A DNA stretch of 64,000 nucleotides, taken from contig CP154954.1 of NCBI GenBank assembly GCA_039621445.1, forward strand, positions 4,661,636 to 4,725,635, given 5' to 3'. The position numbers and the translations under genes are program-made. Position 1 is the first letter of the stretch. Each line of letters opens with the position of its first letter. Of this stretch, positions 58,430-64,000 are shown piece after piece. The DNA comes from Euglena gracilis (lineage: Eukaryota > Euglenida > Euglenophyceae > Euglenales). Under the pieces are notes generated by a model. It was given only the letters and a program-made list of their open reading frames with translations, ran no database searches and was not told the origin of the DNA.

Positions 58430-61046
58430 AAGGGATGGGGGTGACTGCAGCACATCCTTCAGTACCGTCTCGCCCTTGGGTCCGACGTCGGGCGCCAGCA
58501 GGGATGGCGGACCGGTCCAGCCGTCCGGCCACCGCAAACACCACTGACTGGTCCTCCGACTCCTCCCCCTCTTCCGCATCGACGTCCTCCGGCTGCCGCC
58601 GTCTCTCGTGGCGCAGCCCCTTCATCGATGCGAACGTCACCATCTCGTGCACCAGCCTGTTAGGGGCGTCCAGCGATGGCTGCAGCTCACTGCCGTCCAG
58701 CAGGCAGTCCAGGTTCCGCAGGGAGTCCGCCATCCGCCGCCGGTCCACCCCTCTGGCCTTCAGCTCCCGGGCACCGTGCTGCCCCTGCCTCACCAGGAGG
58801 TACAGGTCCATCACGTCCTCATCCGGTGGTGCTGCATGGAGCTGCCCAGCCTGCTGAGCATCGCCTCGTTGACCTCCTCCGAGAAGCAGCAGGCGGGCAG
58901 CTGCTCGTGCCACCGGTCCCACATCAGCAGCGCGCATGCCAGCGTCCGCACGTAGTCCGAGTGACCTCTTGGACGGTGTCCTGGTGTCGGCGCCTCCAGG
59001 TGCAGCAGCATCATCAGGGCGTTGCACAGCACCTTCCGCGCCTGTCCGCCGGTCTGCGGCCGCCGCTCCTCCCAGTGGCACTCCTGCACCTGCCACCCCA
59101 GCGCGAAGCAGACCGGCGCCCAGACCAGCAGCAGGTCCTCCAGCGCCTGCGCCACCTCCAGGTCCCGCTCCAGCTTCTCCAGGGCCTCCACCGCCTGGGC
59201 CTCCTTCCGGCGACAGTCCTCCAGCAGGCGGATGCACTCCATCTCGCGGCTTCCAGTCTGCCACGCCCGCTGCATCTTGACGCTGGCCTCCGCGTGGCGC
59301 ACCTGCCGGGTGGTCTGCTGCTCCGCCTCCTCCTTCCGCTGCCGGGCCTGCTGTGTGGTGCCGCTCCACCTCTGGCACCACGGTGTCCCGGCGCCGTCGC
59401 AGGGTCCGGTCAGCCGTTGCAGGCGGGCGCGGCGGTCCGCCGGCACCATCAGCATGGCGCCGACCCACATCTCCAGCACCCGCACCTTTGGCTTGGTGGA
59501 CCACTGCTCGCCCGGCGCCATCGTGCCCCGCTGGAGGAACAGGAACAGCGGCAGCAGGCGGCGGTACGGCAAGTACGGCATCTGCTTGTACGCGTGCCAC
59601 ACGCCGTACAGCGGGGGCAGCTGCCGCAGCGCCTCGCTTGCATCCCACCGCTGGCACTCCCGCCCGTACACAACCTTCAGCTGGCAGTACCAGAGGTTGA
59701 TGTCCACCAGCACGGACAGCGGGGCTTTCACGCGGCACAGCACGCCGTCCTTCAGGAACCGGAGGACCTTCAACATCCCCACCTGGGAGGAGATCCGGTC
59801 ATTCGTCAGCATGAAGGGCCGCCACACCAGGCACTGGGCGTTCTCTCAGCCGCATCAGAGTAACCACATTCTGTATGAGAAAATCAATGCCAGCATCATT
59901 CTCACACAACTGATATGACAAAAGCAGAACTTGTTGATGTGCGCATTTGCGCAAATGCGCACATCAACAAGTCCTGCAAACATTCTTCGGGTCCCTGGTG
60001 AGATCTGGTATGATCACAAAAAAAATGTATCTGTGCGCAAATGCGCAAATCAAATAATACAAACATTGTAAAAGAGATTTTTTTTGTTAAAGACTGCTGT
60101 ACCACCTAAGACTGGTATTTAATTCAAACACATAAGACAGAGTTATGTGGGCGCATTTGCGCGCGTGCTGGTGTAATTAAATTTTATGTAACAGTGAGGC
60201 ACCTACCTGTACGTCAGAAACACATCATTATTAACAGAAGCAACCAGAATGCCCACACAGACCATCAACCTACAGAGGCTTTCAAAAAAAATTCAGTCAT
60301 TCTGATGAACGGGGCACGTCCAGCGGCACGCGCAGCTCATGCGCGTCCAGCGGCCGCGCACTGATCTCAGAGACCAGCTCGATAAACACCGGCAGGTCGG
60401 TCTGGACCAGCCGTGCGGACACCCGGTGGACGCGGCCCAGCAGCTGCTCCAGCAACGGGTACCCCGGGTACTCCGGGATGGCGTCCACCGCCGTCCGCAT
60501 CATGGCCATGATACAGCAGTCGTGCGTCCTGATGACCATCCTGAGGTTCAATGTCATGGCCCTCTTCCAGAAGTTGTCGAACCACAGGACACAGCTGCGC
60601 CCCTCCGACTGCTGCCACAGGTCCTCCAGCCGCTCGCACGCCCGCTGCCACCGCCACTGCCGGTTCCACATGGGCTCCTCTGGCAGGATGCCGCTCGGTC
60701 GCAGCAGCCGGCTGGCCGTCCGGTGCCTCGCCAGCGGCGCCTCGTGCTCCTCCGCCACCACCCGCTGCGCCGACCGCGGGCAGGCGCGTTGCCGCACCGT
60801 CCGGTACACCGCCCAGGCGTCCTTCAGCAGCAGCTTGATCCGCTGCCGCCGTGGCTCCCGGGCCAGCTCCTCCAGCAGCGCCGCGCTCCCCTCCGTCCGC
60901 AGTGGCACCCTGGTGTGGGCCACCACCAGTGTCTGCAGCGGGTGGCCTCGCTGCACCACCGCCGCTTTGAACTCCTCGTAGGTGGCGGTGAAGTGGGCTT
61001 TCACCAACTGCCCCAGCAGCTTCCCAGCCTCCGCTACGAAGCTGTC
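58430..61046 (-). CDS. Transposase-like protein (DDE-type layout), at least two exons
   Basis: Exon A (61046-60311) and exon B (59844 downward) join across a GT-AG intron of 466 bp and keep frame. Exon A ends just after WFDNFWKR and LDVP; exon B opens with QNAQCLVWRPF. Conserved-looking motifs in order are WFDN, VLVDINLW, GVWHAYK and LEMWVG, consistent with acidic residues of an RNase H-fold transposase. A charged, coiled-coil-like helical stretch follows (RQRKEEAEQQ region). Third codon positions are strongly GC-rich, unlike the flanks. Near 58826 the frame shifts by -1 (one base lost, or a real frameshift) and resumes as DEDVMDLYLLVRQG through an acidic tail to about 58430. The start is uncertain: an in-frame stop precedes a CAG acceptor at 61047-61049, so an upstream exon is likely. 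Assignment rests on motifs and on the enclosing TIRs; no family was recognised. Confidence 0.6.
59845..60310 (-). other. Intron of the transposase-like gene
   Basis: On the minus strand exon A ends CCCC, followed by GTTCAT; exon B follows GGCTGAG. Joining them (phase 1) gives VP-Q-NAQCLVW and removes in-frame stops that close both open frames (TGA about 14 bases past the donor, TGA just before the acceptor). The intron contains three GCGC palindromic motifs, one of them a perfect 44-bp palindrome. RNA evidence would settle the exact sites. Confidence 0.55.
59929..59972. repeat. Perfect 44-bp palindrome
   Basis: Each 22-base half is the exact reverse complement of the other; the half begins ACTTGTTGATG and ends GCATTTGC. 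The centre falls between 59950 and 59951 with no spacer. It lies inside the transposase-like intron and is the longest member of the GCGCA/TGCGC motif group of this element. Confidence 0.9.
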
Positions 61047-61209
61047 CTGTCACTGCGGTGGGAGTGTGCTGCTGGCCTGGGAGGACTCCATCAGTCCTCC
61101 CCAGGTCTGCCGGCATGCTGCCTTTCATCAACCCACAAATCTTTTAACGTCACACCCCCATCATCGTCATCCTGCCTACTTCTGGTATATACACATTACA
61201 CGCTACGTC

Positions 61210-61720
61210 CCACAATTCTGTGTTTTTTAGAATTGTTTATGCGCGCAATTGCGCAAGTCAATAAAGAAAAAGAACATAATAATACACAGCTGTACAGCTG
61301 TACCCTGCCTTGCCATCCCCTATGTAAGTCAACTCCAGACAGGGGACAGCACATTAACATCGCCATTGAGCCTTGACCACCCCGCACGTGACACACACTC
61401 TCACTTTGCGAGCAACAAAACATCCCATTGGTCACAACATCTCAACCATCCAGACAAATCGCACCCTACTGACACAATAAGTAACTTGCATACACGCCCA
61501 TTCAGCGTCAACATCCAGTGACTGGTAACGCAATACCCTCTGGGTCCTTGTAGAACAAAAATCAACCATTGTGCGCACAATTGTGCAAATCAACATGGAC
61601 ACTTTTCATTTCTGACATAATCTGGGGCATTACAACCGCCATCTGAGCAACACAAAACAATCACAGCAAGATCAGTTGTTTATGCGCGCATTTGCGCAAG
61701 TGTGCAGTGCGCCATAATTA
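61210..61720. repeat. Group of GCGC palindromes in the 5' region of the transposase-like gene
   Basis: Three motifs lie at about 61236-61253 (GCGCGCAATTGCGC), 61571-61588 (GCGCACAATTGTGC) and 61683-61700 (GCGCGCATTTGCGC). Each is followed by a short AT-rich stretch, as in the TIRs. They sit upstream of the coding part and could be transposase-binding or regulatory sites; that is inference. Confidence 0.6.
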
Positions 61721-62168
61721 AAATTTCTTTCCTACATCAGTTAGAAGGTTCCAATTCACCCGCCATTTCTTCCCCGTTGTCAAAACAGGGGTCCCACACC
61801 CCTCTCCAAACACACCCAATTCCATCGTAATTCGCAAATCCTGGCACCCAACAGACCCTCACAATAATTCTGGAATTCATCAAAGGTGTCTGTTTTCATC
61901 GCAGCATTCACAGGTCATATTTTCACCCTCAAATAGCCAAATACTGTACGCCGCCAGATCTGGCCAAACGGATGCCGCGGGGTGGTGTAGGGTGGAAGAG
62001 GGTGTCGGTAGGTGTTCAACGGACAGTGTGCAAACAACCAGCTGCGGGAGAGGGAGAGGTACAATTTTTCGCGCGTCCGTCCGGTCGCGGAGTCAGTTAG
62101 GATTTTGTATTTGAAGGGGTTCGAATTGCCCAGCCCTAACGAGTTACGTTAGCATTTTCAAAAATTTT

Positions 62169-62275
62169 TCGGCGGAGAGGGTACTGGGTCCCGGGGGTTT
62201 CACAGAATTCACGCATTTGCGCAATTGCGCAAATTCTAAAGAAAAAACACTTAAGTGCGAATCCGGCCGCCTAAG
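62169..62275 (-). repeat. Right TIR and subterminal palindrome of the 4.6-kb transposon
   Basis: On the minus strand the end reads CTTAGGCGGCC to CGCACTTAAG, a TTTTTTCTTTAG spacer, then a GCGCAATTGCGC palindrome and a CGGCGG-like box near 62170. It mirrors the left end in content and spacing. Confidence 0.75.
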
Positions 62276-63278
62276 CTATGCCCCCAAAGTGAAAAATCAC
62301 TGACAAAAACATCAAAACCCCAGTACTGCCTCCCCCTATTTTGAGCGATGCTCTCCTCACCGGTTTTTGGGGCATTTGCCGGCCTCTGATTTGTGTTTTT
62401 GGACGTTTGCCGGAGCGAGGGAATGAGGATGGGGGGTTAGGGGGTCCAGCCGCGTCGCCAAGCGGGACCACAGGGAAGGATGGTGTGCCTGGGGCTTTTG
62501 CGAAGGCTTTTGCAGGGTGAAGGGAAAGTGGTTTGAAGGGTTTGACAGTCGCAATTCCCCACCGAACTTGCAGCAGGATTTGTCTGGCCAAATTGTGTCG
62601 TGAAAATGGGAGAGGGGATCATGCAAATTTCATGGGAATGATTGATTAATTGCAGCCTTGGTTTGAACAAAGAAAAAATGTCCATGTGTGCACTTTAGCA
62701 CATCGACCGGTTTTGCCGTTCCCCTGGATAATGGCAAATACCCCACAAGTCACACCGCTGAAAGCGGTACAGCAAATTCCATGAGTTTGGGACAGAGGAT
62801 GGGGCCGGTTTGCGCAAATGCGCACACCGTCAATGTGTGCATATTTTCGAAAACGACGTCATGTACATTTGTGAAAAAGGGGTGTGATCAAGTACCACGG
62901 CACATAAACAGATTTTGCTCCCCTGAGCCTTTCAAAACAACAATAACTGGAAGGGCTTACACCACAGTCCCACTCTGAAACCAGACAGAAATTGAAAAAT
63001 CATATGTATCAAGTACCAGGTTGAAATGAAAAAAAGTGGTCAGTTTGCGTAAATTTGCACGTGGTCGGTGTTTGCACACTTTTGAACACCGTCCACGTGC
63101 ATAAATGTGCTATGTAACAGCCAGGGTGTACAACCCACCTTTTTTTTGACAGACAAGAATACAAATCTGTCGCTCCAGACCTTTCAGACAGCTCGTCAGG
63201 ATGACAGTTCGTAACCTTTGTGTTTCTTAACTTGTATCATGAAGTGTGCAGTTACGTATTTTTGTTTCCCTAGGTGCA
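62276..63278. other. Stretch between transposon and solo end, more GCGC-type motifs
   Basis: No gene was recognised. Palindromic motifs like those inside the 4.6-kb element recur at 62681-62700 (TGTGCACTTTAGCACA), 62811-62850 and 63045-63115. This suggests a second, degraded element of the same family ending at 63372. Short open frames exist on both strands but nothing in them is recognisable. Confidence 0.35.
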
Positions 63279-63372
63279 TTCGGCGGTTCAAGGATTTTTC
63301 AAAAATTGTCGATGTGTGCAATTGCGCACATTGACAAAGAAAAAAGCTCAAGTGCGAGATCCGCCGCCTGAG
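63279..63372 (-). repeat. Solo end related to the 4.6-kb transposon
   Basis: On the minus strand: CTCAGGCGGCGG, then CGCACTTGAG, a TTTTTTCTTTG spacer, a palindrome with core TGTGCGCAATTGC, then CTTGAACCGCCG. Same order and spacing as the transposon TIRs. No partner end was found within the window, so it is either a solo end or one end of a degraded copy. Confidence 0.6.
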
Positions 63373-63500
63373 TTTTAAATGGAGTGGGGGTTAGTGCCTG
63401 CACCTCAGCCTGCTCCCAAGTGGCATATTTTGTGCCCCTTTTCATCGTAGTCAGGTCCTGTTATATTATTTATTATAGTATGTTATTTATATTTAGTTGT

Positions 63501-63565
<65 letters not shown>

Positions 63566-63566
63566 G
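63501..63566. repeat. (GTT)n trinucleotide array
   Basis: About 22 units. Poly-Leu and poly-Val frames are artefacts. Confidence 0.95.
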
Positions 63567-63568
63567 CT

Positions 63569-63922
63569 TACGTGGGCACTTCGGTCAAATCCTTAAATTT
63601 TAATTTCCCCCTTTGTCCACTCCGGAGGAGTGCAGCATGCGCATCGTCTCCGACGCATGCAAAGCCGCGTGGTGCCGAACCCTTCCAGCCCAGTCCGCAG
63701 CCCTCGCCCTCTCGACTGCCTCCCTGGGCACTGTCCTGTTTCCCTGAACGTCCCTGTAAAGTCCAAACCGGTATAGAGTCCAAACCAGTAGTACTGCTGG
63801 TGTCTGCCAACAACTGCTTGTGGTGGCTAGTGACAAATTTTGGGTCACCCGTTGGGCCGCCTCCAGAGCGCATCACTGAATGCCACCCTTGTGGCTTCTG
63901 GGCAGTTTGCACTGACTTCTGA
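63569..63922 (+). CDS. Possible 3' terminal exon
   Basis: The open frame ends CHPCGFWAVCTDF, stop, and an AATAAA hexamer follows 10 bases later (63932). The upstream edge is a (GTT)n tract at 63501-63566. The minus strand is also open here. No domain was recognised, so coding status is tentative. Confidence 0.25.
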   Translation, partial: YVGTSVKSLNFNFPLCPLRRSAACASSPTHAKPRGAEPFQPSPQPSPSRLPPWALSCFPERPCKVQTGIESKPVVLLVSANNCLWWLVTNFGSPVGPPPERITECHPCGFWAVCTDF

Positions 63923-64000
63923 ATTTCAATGAATAAATGATTTCTCAAACTCTGAATTAACTTGTGCTCGTGAGAACGTTCATGCCTTTGGGATGGTTCT

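Larger units (their letters stand above)
57667..62275 (-). mobile_element. Complete DNA transposon with TIRs, TSD and transposase-like gene
   Basis: The left end begins CTTTGGCGGCC and continues to CGCACTTAAG; the right end, read on the minus strand, begins CTTAGGCGGCC and runs to the same CGCACTTAAG. The two ends match over about 26 bp with one mismatch. About 20-30 bp further in, each carries a GCGC-centred palindrome. CTAT directly abuts both ends (57663-57666 and 62276-62279), a 4-bp target-site duplication. Inside lie a minus-strand two-exon gene with a DDE-like layout and at least eight more GCGCA/TGCGC palindromes. Length is 4609 bp. Four-bp target duplications occur in several eukaryotic DNA transposon groups (for example Chapaev or Academ types), but neither the TIR nor the protein was recognised as one of these. 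That it is an autonomous element is inferred from structure. Confidence 0.8.

Noticed and set aside
58038-59738. 566-codon minus frame
   Set aside because: For most of its length it is the shifted, Ala/Gly-rich shadow of the real transposase-like frame; only the part below about 58826 is taken as coding.
58676-59918. Long plus-strand frames (395 and 298 codons) opposite the transposase-like gene
   Set aside because: Complement of GC3-rich codons; no recognisable motif, while the minus frame has clear ones.
62112-62136. tRNA-like GGGTTCGAATTGCCC
   Set aside because: Isolated motif; no cloverleaf around it.

Overview
The window looks like nuclear DNA of a eukaryote with a large, repeat-dense genome, probably a protist or alga; the species cannot be named from the sequence. 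Evidence for a eukaryote: spliced bromodomain exons, a spliced transposase-like gene with a GT-AG intron, a CCCTAA (TTAGGG-type) interstitial telomeric tract, kilobase-scale microsatellites, many small terminal-inverted-repeat (TIR) elements with target-site duplications (TSDs), and almost no long open frames. No tRNA, rRNA or CRISPR array was recognised.

Layout. The first 50 kb is built from diverged segmental copies. Copy A (about 1.85-19.6 kb) and copy B (about 30.5-50.4 kb) follow the same order in the same orientation. A third partial copy C (about 20.7-25.6 kb) repeats only the distal part. The copies differ mainly by insertions. Where one copy holds an insert and another has the empty site, element ends can be read to the base: 8-bp TSDs at 12.15, 21.6, 24.5 and 46.5 kb, a 7-bp TSD at 13.1 kb, and a 3-bp TAA at 7.46 kb. 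Many of these elements end in long G or C runs, which explains the hundreds of poly-G/poly-C tracts. The 25.6-30.5 kb stretch lies outside the copies and is mostly dispersed repeats. Short conserved frames recur in A, B and C, usually with a frameshift in at least one copy; they look like decaying gene fragments.

From 50.4 to 56.1 kb the plus strand carries pieces of a bromodomain gene. Two exons (51780-51927 and from 53050) encode the first half. A third exon (54841-54900) encodes the conserved Asn-containing part and is tandemly duplicated at 55763-55822. The intron between exons 2 and 3 holds a graded trinucleotide block of about 1.3 kb.

From 57667 to 62275 lies the most striking object: a 4.6-kb DNA transposon with matching TIRs, a CTAT target duplication, a minus-strand gene with a DDE-transposase-like layout in at least two exons, and repeated GCGCA/TGCGC palindromes, including a perfect 44-bp palindrome inside the intron. 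A shorter element at 38863-39990 shares its ends, and single ends lie near 20.7 and 63.37 kb. The family could not be matched to a named superfamily by eye.
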